Of a DNA stretch of 64,000 nucleotides, positions 22,583 through 32,125 are shown piece by piece. Origin of the DNA: Solicoccozyma terricola. Its lineage: Eukaryota; Basidiomycota; Tremellomycetes; Filobasidiales; Piskurozymaceae. The DNA lies in NCBI GenBank assembly GCA_001600875.1, contig BCLD01000003.1, positions 347,712 to 411,711 on the forward strand. Reading direction: 5' to 3'. The position numbers were made by a program, and so were the translations under genes. Numbering within the stretch: position 1 is the stretch's first letter; each line of letters begins with the position of its first letter. The notes under the pieces were generated by a model that had not been told where the DNA came from, made no database searches, and saw nothing but the letters and a program-made list of their open reading frames with translations.

Positions 22583-23240
22583 TGGACTCTGTACCGTCGT
22601 CAGATCTCCCGTAGTTGAACTGTCGGAGATAGGCGACTACACCTAGCCGTCTTGCCATTTTAGCTTAGAACATCGAAAAGACAGGTTGTCTTTCAGTGAC
22701 TTTCCTCGGAACCTTTCATCGTCCCTGGCTGTGGACTTTCCAGGCGGGCTTGCGATTGCCATTACCGCGACCTGAGTCACAGCGGGCTCCTACAGCAATT
22801 CAGCGATTTGTCCAAGATCACTCAATTGTCAATCATACTTTTGCCGTGAGACGACGAGTGTCCTCAATACTCCCGAGAGCAGGGGCAATGGAGACAGAGA
22901 AAGCGTATCTGATTGTTCATTAGGCGGTCCAAGAAATGGAGCGACGATGGATCTAGTAGACACGGGGAAGGATGGGCATAGTACGAAATGTATTTCTCTG
23001 CTAGGCTAGACGTCGACCTTGCAATCCCCCCTGTAGTCTCATCAAGCCATTCATAGTACTCCTGCGCCAGTATCGTACACCACCTCTTCCCCCTCGTATC
23101 CTCCAAATACCCTGGACACATCACCATCCTCCTCAACTGACCTTTCTCGACCTCGTTCGAGGCGAGTTGAGTATCCCAGGTGCTCCAAGCCATTTAACCG
23201 GGGAATCCTCATATAAGGGATACATCCGAGAAGATTTCGG
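22583..23240. other. Intergenic spacer before gag remnant
   Basis: A reverse-strand frame at 22,864-23,193 (containing CPGYLEDTRGKRW) has protein-like composition but no recognisable domain. I do not call it a gene. Confidence 0.35.
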
Positions 23241-23560
23241 CTTTGCGGTCAAAATTCCCACGTCAGGTCAAGCGTCATTTCAAGGATACTCCGCGGACAT
23301 GCCCTCCAACGGTGGATCTTTCTCTTCCGCATTGGAATGGGACTTGGGACTTAATCCAATTCCGCAGCGACACTCAGAAGATCAACTTTATTGCTACACT
23401 CTTCCGAGATTCCGCTCAACACTGGTACAAACCGTTCCAGGGAATGGAGAAACACGAGAAGCCCGCTTGGTCCCTCAAGTACTCATTGTTCGTCAAGGAA
23501 CTCATTGTTATGAACCGAACCTCAAGACCAGGCATGGATTGTCAGTAGCAGCCACCTGAT

Positions 23561-23658
23561 CATGGGAGCCTGGAACATGGGAGCCCGGAACATGGAAGCC
23601 CGGAACGTGGGAACCCGGAACATGGGAGCCTGGAACATGGAAGCCTGGAACATGGAAG
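23561..23658. repeat. 15-bp minisatellite in LTR
   Basis: About seven degenerate units of GGGAGCCTGGAACAT run in tandem within the left part of the interrupted LTR. The inverted LTR copy at 26866 lacks the array, so it expanded after the copies separated. Confidence 0.85.
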
Positions 23659-23775
23659 TCACCTGGTCTGTTTGTGTAAACAGGTGCATCCACCTTTGCC
23701 AACATCCCAGAACAGGTACATAAGGAAACCAAGATCACAAACACCCCCTTTCCTCAGGAAAGATTATCACATGTC

Positions 23776-26217
23776 AATACCCTTGTCATCCAAACAAGGT
23801 TGGACTATCACACCATCTCCTGAGTCATCAAGTCATCACTGTATCAAGTCATAGGTGGCAACTCTTAGTCAGCAAGAGACAAGAGTCCTCCAGTTCCCGG
23901 ATGTGTCGAGATTACCGCGGCACATCAACCCCCTCCTCGGGAGAATCCAATTATGAGACTTGAAAATATTGTTAAAGGCTTGTTTCTTGCGAGCACCGCA
24001 GGCCTTTGCGTCGCTGACGGCACCCCGCGGCCCGCCGGCCGGTTTGACGGCAATGGCGGCTGGAAGCGCGAGGCCAGTATGCTCGAGAAGCGGCCGGCGC
24101 TCTGTTACCCTGCCCTCCCCGAGGGTGGCGGTTGCAGCAAGGCTGGAAAGCCGACCATCGGTACGCTACCTCGTGAAGTGGATGGCAGCGCTTGGGGCGG
24201 TCGTGGCGTTGCGCCGCGTGAGGCCGCTGCGTTGCCCGAGGAGCCCTCAGAGCTCCTCCAAAAGAAGAGCGTTTTGGATGCCGCCGACGTTATCAATGGC
24301 GACAACGGCTCGGGAGCGCTTTATCGTATTGTGCGCCCAACGCAGTGGAATGGTGACCTCTTGCTCTATGCGCACCCGTTGGTGTCGCGTAACGACACTG
24401 TAGCCTTGCCGGTTGAAGGTGACTTGATCGTCAGTCTGCTCGCACCGCAGGGATTTGCGGTAGCTTATTCCAGTTTTTCGAAGAACGGCTGGGCTGTAGA
24501 AGACGGGGCAAAGAGCACCTATCAACTGCTCGAGATCTTCACCTCAAAATTCGGACGGCCCAAGCGCGTTTATGTGGCCGGCCTGTCGCTCGGGGGGTTG
24601 ATTGCCATCAAATTGGCGGAAACACATCCGGCTGACTTCTCCGGCGTGTTGCCTGCCTGCGCCGTTGCCAGCGGCACCAGACACCAGTTCGAGTATGCGG
24701 CGCATGCGCGCGCCCTCTTCGACTTCTTCTACCCCGGCGTCCTACCTGGCAACGCCGCGGATCTACCGCCGGGAGTGGACGTAGATAAGGACATCGTACA
24801 GCCAGCTATCGCAGCGATGACGGCAAATCCGAACGGCACCCTAATCATGGCCAAGGTCGACCAAACGCCCTTTCCATTCGCAAGCCCCGATGAATTGATC
24901 CAATCCATTGCGACGGCGTTGGGGGACAATGCCAGCGCGCCCACCGAATTACTCCCTTTTATCGATGGACACCCGTACTTCGACAATCAGCATACCGTGT
25001 ACTCCGGCACGGCACTTGCACCGAAAGTTGCTCAGAACATCAATGCGGGTGTCCAGCGGTTCCACGCCTCGTCCGATGTTCTGCATGAACTTGACCGCAA
25101 CTATACACCCTCTGGCCAGCTGCAGGTCCCCATGTTGATGCTGTCGGTAGCTCGTGACCCGGTCGTGCCAGGCTTCAACCAAAAGTTCTACCAAGAAGAG
25201 GTGGCGGAAGAGAGAGATTTGGGCCGGCTCGTGCAGCAAGAAGTCCCCGGCTATGGGCACTGTACTTTCACTCCGGAGCAACTCGGTGCGGCCTTCACGG
25301 ACCTTATCCTATGGGTGGAGCAAGGCATCAAGCCGACGCCTTAGAGGCAAGCCTCTTTAAGGCCCTAAATGGCCGCCCCAGCCGCCGGGTGGATTGCCAT
25401 CGGCACCTCCCAGAACGCCACCCTCCCGCAGCGCGACCGTCTCAGCACGAGTTTGATTGGTCGGCGTAACCACTTTCCTTCCGCAGGATGTCCGATATAC
25501 ACGACGTCGGGCCGCTGTGTGCCTGGCGCATTTCATTCGTCATAATATAGGATATCAGCCAAATTTGACTGACGTGCGGCACCGTCGTGCTAAGGCGTAC
25601 CCGCATTGATCTTCCTATCCTCACCAGCGCCCGTGTCTCGAGTAAGGCCAAGGCCGCCCGCCGCACTGCCCGAGAACTTGCCACACGCATCAAAGCCACC
25701 AGAATCCTGCTGGCGTGCCGCTGTAAAGCGACGCCTACCTTGGTATGCGTTTGTTGTGCACGTTCTTCTGAGAGGATCCTAGGGTCTCTCAAAGGGTACG
25801 CCATGAATGGGCCTCGCTGGGTGTGGCGATAAAGCCACTAGATCCCCCAGCGAACCGCCCAACGCATGGACGGTGCATGCCGTGGCGTCGGCGCATGAAA
25901 TTTGGGGGGGTGGTGCCCTGCCCTTGTGGCCCCTCAAGCTTAACGTTTGAATTTACAACGCATCGCGCACACCTGAAACAGGTCAAGGCAACAGCACCTC
26001 GCGCCAACAAGTGCCTTTTCAATTCTCAGACTTGCTTGAAGCCGTTGATGTCATCGGCCGCTGCGGCCAGCTCCTCGGCCGCTTGTAATGATCGTGAAGC
26101 CGCGAGCTCCTGTTCGATCGGTGCAGCGCTGGCTGCCGCTGAAACTAGAGGCACTTACAGGTTGGGGGGCCAACTATCTCGCAGGCACCAAAAGCTTGGC
26201 CCCACTCGTCTATAGTC
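23776..26217. mobile_element. 2.44-kb GC-rich foreign-looking insertion
   Basis: The block sits inside an LTR, with GTC repeated at both junctions (ATGTC at 23771-23775 and ATAGTC ending at 26217). This is either a 3-bp duplication or microhomology. I see no terminal inverted repeats or transposase. It carries one intronless hydrolase gene (23953-25344) and about 870 bp of GC-rich non-coding DNA after it. Its base composition differs visibly from the surrounding AT-richer retroelement debris. Confidence 0.65.
23953..25344 (+). CDS. Secreted alpha/beta hydrolase, intronless, possible transfer
   Basis: This is a 463-aa uninterrupted frame in a region where genes average several introns. The N-terminus (MRLENIVKGLFLASTAGLC) is a signal peptide, followed by a low-complexity stretch with KR sites that may be a propeptide. 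The hydrolase core starts near residue 120 (LYRIVRPTQWNGDLLLYAHP). The nucleophile elbow is VAGLSLGGLIA (Ser about residue 212), the acid probably the Asp of SVARDPVVPG (about 402), and the His is GYGHCTF (about 437). The overall pattern resembles bacterial-type secreted hydrolases of this fold, some of which open lactones. Substrate unknown. Third codon positions are strongly GC. Horizontal transfer is suggested by the lack of introns, composition and nested position, but is not proven. Confidence 0.88.
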   Translation: MRLENIVKGLFLASTAGLCVADGTPRPAGRFDGNGGWKREASMLEKRPALCYPALPEGGGCSKAGKPTIGTLPREVDGSAWGGRGVAPREAAALPEEPSELLQKKSVLDAADVINGDNGSGALYRIVRPTQWNGDLLLYAHPLVSRNDTVALPVEGDLIVSLLAPQGFAVAYSSFSKNGWAVEDGAKSTYQLLEIFTSKFGRPKRVYVAGLSLGGLIAIKLAETHPADFSGVLPACAVASGTRHQFEYAAHARALFDFFYPGVLPGNAADLPPGVDVDKDIVQPAIAAMTANPNGTLIMAKVDQTPFPFASPDELIQSIATALGDNASAPTELLPFIDGHPYFDNQHTVYSGTALAPKVAQNINAGVQRFHASSDVLHELDRNYTPSGQLQVPMLMLSVARDPVVPGFNQKFYQEEVAEERDLGRLVQQEVPGYGHCTFTPEQLGAAFTDLILWVEQGIKPTP

Positions 26218-26865
26218 CTAAGGTCCGTGACACTCATCGACGAATTTGGCGACCTGAAAGCGCTGGAATCGGCATTTGACCAAATCTTTCAAGTTGGGAT
26301 GAAATCCACACAAGACGTCAGACAATATTACCGAGAGTTCTCCGAAATCTCTGTCAGATTGAGGGATTGGGGAGATGGCTCATTCGCGCAGCTGCTTTTC
26401 AAGGGGCTTTCTCCCGAAATCCAGCTGCTGGTGAGCAACACCAACCACGACTTCCCGATGACATTGAAAGGCATGCGAGATGTTGCGGTGCAGGCGTTCC
26501 GACGAAAGGAACAACTGCAGGGTGAACTCAAAGATGCTCAAGAAGGTCGACTCGGTCGAGCTCGATGCACCCCTTCCCCGGGGAATGTACAACGTCGCCC
26601 GTCGTGCTCACGCCCCCGCTCCAAGGAACCCTGACCCAGTTCCCCACTTTACTCCGCAATACCCCGGATCCGGGGTACAACTCGGAAACTACTCGAACCA
26701 TCCCCCTATCATGGGACATGGATGAACCCAAGAAGAACGAGACTGACTGGTCTGTGCTGGGAGATGCCTCGGTTGCGAGGAAACCGGACACCAATACGCT
26801 GAGTGTCTGAAGAACAAGAACAATCAAGGAAAGCAATACCTTGGTGGTTCCCCCACGGCGGCAAA

Positions 26866-27070
26866 TGTCACGGGCCTTAGGACATATGATAATCTTTCCT
26901 GAGGAAAGAGTACAAGAAGGGTGTCTACAACAGTGATCTTGGCCTTCCTATATACCTGTTCTGGGATGGTGGCAAGCGGGGTGATAGAAACCTGCTGGGG
27001 TGGCGGGTCCCCCTGCTTCCAAGATGTAGACTTTCGAAGTGTACGGTGCATCCAATTGGATTTCAACTGA
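26866..27070 (-). mobile_element. Second copy of the LTR, inverted and truncated
   Basis: It begins TGTCACGGGCCTTAGGAC on + and contains the reverse complement of the left LTR's CCCAGAACAGGTA...GATCACA...CAGGAAAGATTATCA block. It cuts the gag immediately after the zinc knuckle. The far end is not clear, and the similarity fades beyond about 27,000. It defines the uninterrupted structure of the LTR end. Confidence 0.65.
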
Positions 27071-27796
27071 TGATTTTCATTCGCTAGGAACCAGAAACGG
27101 ACAGCGACTGGAACCGGGTGCGGACGGCCATGGGAATATGCTGGGCTGCGCTGTGCGCCCTTACTTCCAAGACGTAGACGGTCGAGGTGCCTTCATCCAT
27201 CCATAGTGATAAACATAGTAGGCTCCGATCAACTATATATATTCACCTAGTAAGCTAACCACCCCTCCCAATATCCACCTTTCCCTTCTTGGTGATATCA
27301 GAACGGTAGTTCCCCAGTTAATTCTTAAGCCATACGCCCTTCTTCGCCTTTTACAGCATCACGGACCACGATGACCAGCGATCATTTCTACACGACGAGC
27401 CGCGCCGAGCGGAACAACGCCGTCGTTTAGCCAGTACCTTTCTACGACTGAAGAGGATGGTAATCGCATGGATGGGGGCGGGCCGTGTGGCAGATGCTGC
27501 AAGGATGTCTGTTCGACCCTCCAGCAGTTCGGCCAACTTACATGATCTGCACCAGACCGTTATAGTGATGACTGAGATGTTACAAATGTCCTTGGGCAGT
27601 CTACCGATGCGCGGAAGCTGTCCAAGATACATCAAAGATACATCCCCTCATTTGTCGGCCATCTAACTACTGGGGTAGCCTTTTCATGTGGTAATCCAGG
27701 AACCTATATTCGGATACAATTTGAATGCAGGAAGACTCGAGGCTGATTCTTGAGTTCTACCACTCACGTTAACCCTCAAACACAAGTCACTTCGAC
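27071..27796. other. Upstream region of the SDR gene
   Basis: No gene seen. Short overlapping frames have no recognisable domains. The TATATATATT run near 27,232-27,241 could serve as a promoter element but lies far from the start. Confidence 0.45.
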
Positions 27797-28807
27797 ATGA
27801 CAGACAAAGTTGAAATCCCTGTTTCCGATCAGGTCAAAGACACTGCTGAAGGAATGAGCCTGCCAGCGGCCGACGCCACCGCTTGCGACATTCCTGCACC
27901 ACAACCCATCACCCCTGCCACTACCCCACATTCCGCCGGAGATAGCTACTGGGGCGCCGTGACGAGCCGTATCGCTGCCTGGCTCGGCCTCAGCACCCGG
28001 GTCCCCCAAGAGCACTACCGCGGGAAGACCGCCTTGGTCACCGGCGCATGGTCCGGTATCGGCGCGGTTTTTGCTGAGGAACTAGCAAAGAAGGGTGCTC
28101 ACCTGGTACTGACTGCACGATCTGCTGAACCTTTACAAGCGCTGGCCGAACGTCTAGAGGAGCAATATAACATCCGAGCAGATGTCATTGCTTGCGATCT
28201 GGCCACAACGGAGGGTCCGGAGCAGTTGATTCAGGCCATCCAGATGCGTAAACACGTCATCGATATCCTCGTCAATAACGCAGGAGCAGGTGCCTATGGC
28301 CGTTTCGACCAGGTGCCTCTGAAGAAGTCTCTGGAGTATCTTGCTTTGAATGTCGGCGCGGCGATGCAGCTCACGCACGCCTTTTTAGGAGACATGCGAG
28401 AGCGGAGGAGGGGCAGCATAATCAACGTCGCGTCGATCGGCGGAATACTTCCGACGCCTTACATGGCCACTTATGCCGGGACCAAGGCGTTCTTGCACCA
28501 CTTTACCGAGAGCCTATGGGCAGAAAATCGAGGCAGCGGTGTACGAATTCTGTCGCTGTGTCCCGGCCCCACATACACCCCCATGGCCACGAACTCACAG
28601 GTGCATATCGATCGCATGGGCGCAAAAGTCGAAAATGCGGGAGATGTCGTGAGCAGAGCTTTTGCTGGCCTGGAGAGCGGGGTGCCCTCCCTGGTGACGA
28701 GCAGACTCACCCGGGTTCAGATATTTTTCTGTGGGCTTTTGCCAAGGTCATTGTTGTTGATAGAATCGGAAAGGTTGTTTCGCAAAGTTGATGCTCGCCC
28801 GGCTTGA
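27797..28807 (+). CDS. Intronless SDR-family oxidoreductase
   Basis: Single 336-aa frame. The first 75 or so residues are an acidic/Pro-rich extension. The SDR core starts YRGKTALVTGAWSGIG (cofactor loop TGxxxGIG), then CDLATTEGPEQL and ILVNNAGAGAYG, the Ser of NVASIGG, and ATYAGTKAF (Tyr and Lys), with SLCPGPTYTPM after it. These features match the DltE/YqjQ-like branch common in bacteria. The C-terminus has a hydrophobic patch (IFFCGLLPRSLLLI) that could attach to membrane. Lack of introns next to intron-rich neighbours is unusual and compatible with acquisition from bacteria. Confidence 0.9.
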   Translation: MTDKVEIPVSDQVKDTAEGMSLPAADATACDIPAPQPITPATTPHSAGDSYWGAVTSRIAAWLGLSTRVPQEHYRGKTALVTGAWSGIGAVFAEELAKKGAHLVLTARSAEPLQALAERLEEQYNIRADVIACDLATTEGPEQLIQAIQMRKHVIDILVNNAGAGAYGRFDQVPLKKSLEYLALNVGAAMQLTHAFLGDMRERRRGSIINVASIGGILPTPYMATYAGTKAFLHHFTESLWAENRGSGVRILSLCPGPTYTPMATNSQVHIDRMGAKVENAGDVVSRAFAGLESGVPSLVTSRLTRVQIFFCGLLPRSLLLIESERLFRKVDARPA

Positions 28808-29280
28808 CGAGAGCGGCCACTGGCGGCTTGAGGGAACGGAAAATTTATACTGCCTACTCTACAATAGTTTGAAGTGTGGACGGTTGGAATACTACGAGGA
28901 CTGAAGATCTTCATGTTGACACTGATACACGCAAGGCGAATCATGAGGGATCCGCGACTGCCAAATACAACATTAACGCTTCATTAGGCGGTTTCAAATG
29001 CCTGATTTGAGCATTCCCGGGGGAACTTTTCTCCGTTCCAGGATGCATGGAGAGGTATTTTTATACTTGGCCTTTTGCACCGTTTTGCATGGAGTGGGTG
29101 TTGGCCCCCCTGGGTGGCAAAGAAATGGTCACGTGACATTCGATTCAGTTGCTGGTCAATGACGATATCTATCGTTTCGAAACACCAACCGTCCCTCTCC
29201 CTATTCATAAAAGGGATAGAGCAGCCGTCTCCCTTTGAATTCCACACCATTCTCTGCATATCAAGACAGGACAACCGGAC
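28808..29280. other. Intergenic promoter region
   Basis: This holds one perfect GTCACGTGAC palindrome near 29,128, about 150 bp before the PAP2 start, and no coding signal. Confidence 0.5.
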
Positions 29281-30907
29281 ATGCTCGACTTGCTGCGTTA
29301 TGATTCAGCGGCTCACAAGAAACCGCCGGTGGACAAGAAGCGACGCATGACGTTGTTGTGGAGCTACCTCCCTGACTGGATCATTACCATCGGTTTATGG
29401 GTGTGTGTTTCACCATTTCCCCGGCCAACTTGTTGTCGTAGTCGTCGTAGTCGTCGTCGTCGTCGCTTACACACTCTGTCCTCCGACTTACCAAGGCCGT
29501 CTTCTACGCTCTAGACAAGATCGTAGGCTACCGACGTCTCTTCTCCATCACCGACGGGTCGATCCAGTACCCCTACGCGGAACACGAGCGTGTACCTGTG
29601 TACGCCCTAGCGCTCATCGCTGGAGTCTTCCCGCTCGTGGTCATACTCATCATTGCAGCGCTGATCACGAGAAGCTTTTGGGATGCTCATAATGGAGTGT
29701 TGGGGCTCGCTTTGAGCTTGGGTTTGACGGTCACGTTTACCGATATCGTAAAGGTGAGCGCCGGAAAGCGACATTGGGAAAGGGCAAAAAAAACACACAC
29801 AATCTCAACGCAACTGACGACGGACGGACCGTACACACCCCACCGTACACCACCCACCCACCCACCCACCCAGATAACCGTCGGTAGACCACGTCCGGAT
29901 CTCATCTCTCGCTGCGTCCCACCACCGGGTTACACCTCCAACCCAATCCTTGGTCTAACCTCGTGGACGATCTGCACCCGCACCGACTTGCTCAACGAAG
30001 GCTTCAGGAGTTTCCCAAGCGGACACGCGAGCTTTTCATGGGCTGGGATGGTGTTCTTGACGTTGGTGAGTGAGCTGGGGGTCGACTTGGTCCAGCGGCC
30101 TGTGGGCACACTCTGAGTTGATTGTTGGTGATTCGGACGTCCGGATGGGATAGTTTCTTGCTGGCAAGATGCACATCTACAACAAGAAAGGGTACACTGT
30201 CAAATCTTGGATATTGCTTATCCCCATTACGGCAGCCTCGTTGGTCACCATCTCGAGGAGTATGGATTACAGGCATCATGCCGGGTGAGTCTTTGCGCCG
30301 TGGTCCAAACTCGGCATATGTTTGGCGTTTGGCATCCCTGACGGGTAATTGCGGACGGGTCGCTTCGGGTTTGGACAGAGATTTGTTCGCTGGTAGCTTG
30401 ATTGGTATTCTCGTTGCTTGGTATTGTTATCGCCAATTTTACCCAGTGAGCCAACCCCCGTCGTCCTTGCCATCCGCGTCCATTCACGCTTCAACCCGCA
30501 TGCTCTTTCGTTTTGCACCACAGTCACTAGCCAGCACGGAATGTCATCGACCCTATTCCCCTCGAATCCCACGAGACACGATCAATTCCAGCCAACGCCT
30601 CGACAACGATTGTGTTGGCCTACCGCTCCATTCTAACCCGCACCACGGCGCTACCGCTCCTTCCACATTCGCCAACCAGCGACATGGCCCTCTTGTCGGT
30701 CGGCCGTCCGTGGAGACGCCGTTGACGACCCAACCGGCGCCGTTGGGTGTGTCTGGTGGTGCTGGCGGCGTGCAACATGCAGAGGGTACAAATGCGAATG
30801 CGAATGGGAATGGGTATGGATATGGGTATGGAGAACATCCCAGTGGGGAATTACAGAGGGACGTGACGGTGGAAGAATATGAGAGAGGAGGGAGTGGGAG
30901 GATGTAA
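29281..30907 (+). CDS. PAP2-family lipid phosphate phosphatase (DPP1/LPP1-like)
   Basis: Exons: 29281-29400, 29496-29753, 29874-30065, 30154-30284, 30379-30445 and 30524-30907, all in frame. Six hydrophobic segments are visible, including WIITIGLW, VYALALIAGVFPLVVILIIA and ILLIPITAASLV. The three catalytic signatures are complete: K-x6-RP across the exon 2/3 join (K|ITVGRPRPD), PSGHASFS, and SRSMDYRHH...D. The enzyme removes phosphate from phosphatidate, diacylglycerol pyrophosphate or similar lipids on the lumenal face. The last exon adds a hydrophilic tail with an Asn/Gly/Tyr-rich repeat (NANGNGYGYGYG). Intron 1 carries a GTC microsatellite and intron 2 a CCCA one. Confidence 0.92.
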
Positions 30908-32125
30908 TGCGAGGTCCATGTAGCGCTTGGGTGAGCGGCGGATGACAATGAGAGATTGGGGATGGTAGACGGCGAGAAAGAGAAATGAGAAAAGTACGTA
31001 ATAGTTTCTGCCAATCGTGCATCAGCAGATCTTGTGGATCCCAGCCAGCTGCCCATGAATATCTTCCACCAGTCTGTCGGATAATTCGCTGGTGGGTTGT
31101 ACTCATAACATTTCTGCCTGCAGTGGCGGCCTGGTTCGGCAGTCTATGAATGCTGTGGTTGAAATATTCATGCCAGATTAGGGTTGAAGTGACATCAACT
31201 AGATGGTTGGAAGAGTGGGCAGAATGTCAGGTTGTCAGAAACCACACAGGCACCTTTGACCTACACGAGCGAATCAGAATGGATGAGACACTCGGTTTAA
31301 GGAGTCTAAATCAAGCAGGGAGGTCCCGATCACGACCCGACCATGTGCTCAGATGCTGTCCTAGATGCTGTTCTGCTGCAATGGTGTTGTTTATTATCGC
31401 CAACCCTTCGAGACCACCATCGCAACGCAGCCTCTGCGTGGTTCCTAATCCGACCAGGAATTTAATAAGGGGTTTCAAGCTTGGAAAAGGCCACGCGGAC
31501 CTCTACATGCTTCCACATCACCTATGCCTTCCCTTGGATCACCCCTCATCGATGCTACTGGGTCTTTGGCCCTGGTACATCTCCTCCATTTCATCCACAT
31601 CCAGTACAGCTTGCTCGGCAGGTTGCACGCACAGTTCAAATAGCCCAATTGTCCATCAACTTTACATCAATTACCACCTTCACAGTATCCTCATATTCCT
31701 CCTCACAAGCGCCACAAGTTCCCTGCCCCAGCATTTTGATATTCTTGTTGATGTGGATGCTACCATTCTTTGGAAGAATGACCTTGGGGACTGAGGGGTT
31801 CTCGGCTTTCGACCTCTCAGTTGACATCATCTGTTGTCCACAGTCCAGCATGGTAAATTGGATGGAAGGTATCAAAGGGTGTTGATTGTGATAACAGGGC
31901 AAGGGCTAAGCAATCAATGATTCTACCTGGTCTGAGATCGCCCGAAATGGATCTAATTATCTGTGTTGTAAATCTGTCAAAGCTTTGCATTATTCGGCGA
32001 TCAGATCACGAGTTGCTTACATCCGTCGGATCTTGGAATTTCCGCGGCGAACCCCCTTGCCGCCTCCGCACCCATCTTGGTCGATCATTCGTGTCAACAA
32101 CACACACCCCACTGTTCGTCAATCA
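30908..32125. other. Intergenic region, no gene supported
   Basis: Several open frames on both strands (for example 31,636-31,902 reverse) lack domains, and none shows convincing splice joins. The right end is the promoter of the Zn2Cys6 regulator. Confidence 0.5.

Larger units (their letters stand above)
23506..26232 (+). mobile_element. Solo-type LTR inserted in gag, itself interrupted
   Basis: The element starts TGTTATGAACC at 23506 and ends GGTCCGTGACA at 26232. It is flanked by the 5-bp target duplication CTCAT (23501-23505 and 26233-26237). Comparison with the inverted copy beginning at 26866 shows that the normal LTR runs from TTTCCTCAGGAAAGATTATC directly into GTCCTAAGG. Here that point is split by the block 23776-26217. 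No gag-pol lies inside, so this was a solo LTR before the block entered. Confidence 0.75.
23243..26865 (+). pseudogene. Ty3/gypsy gag, split by a nested insertion
   Basis: The left part (23243-23505) contains KINFIATLFRDSAQHWYKPF and ends at FVKEL. The right part resumes at 26238 with IDEFGDLKALESAFDQIF, a retrotransposon gag domain, and after a frameshift ends with a zinc knuckle CLGCEETGHQYAEC (C-x2-C-x4-H-x4-C, about 26,780-26,825). Removing 23506-26237, which includes one copy of the CTCAT duplication, rejoins the two halves in frame. The gag is then cut at 26866 by a second copy of the same LTR. No matching pol is nearby. Confidence 0.88.

Noticed and set aside
23508..23744. Repeat protein HVPGSHVPGFHVPG on the minus strand
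   Set aside because: Direct product of the 15-bp minisatellite in the LTR, not a gene.
25442..25804. 120-codon reverse frame after the secreted hydrolase
   Set aside because: GC-rich chance frame; no motif, no splice sites.
29405..29692. Forward frame over the start of PAP2 exon 2
   Set aside because: It is out of frame with the PAP2 exons and includes the GTC microsatellite of intron 1.
30553..31106. Reverse frames over the last PAP2 exon
   Set aside because: Low-complexity shadows of the Asn/Gly/Tyr repeat; no independent evidence.
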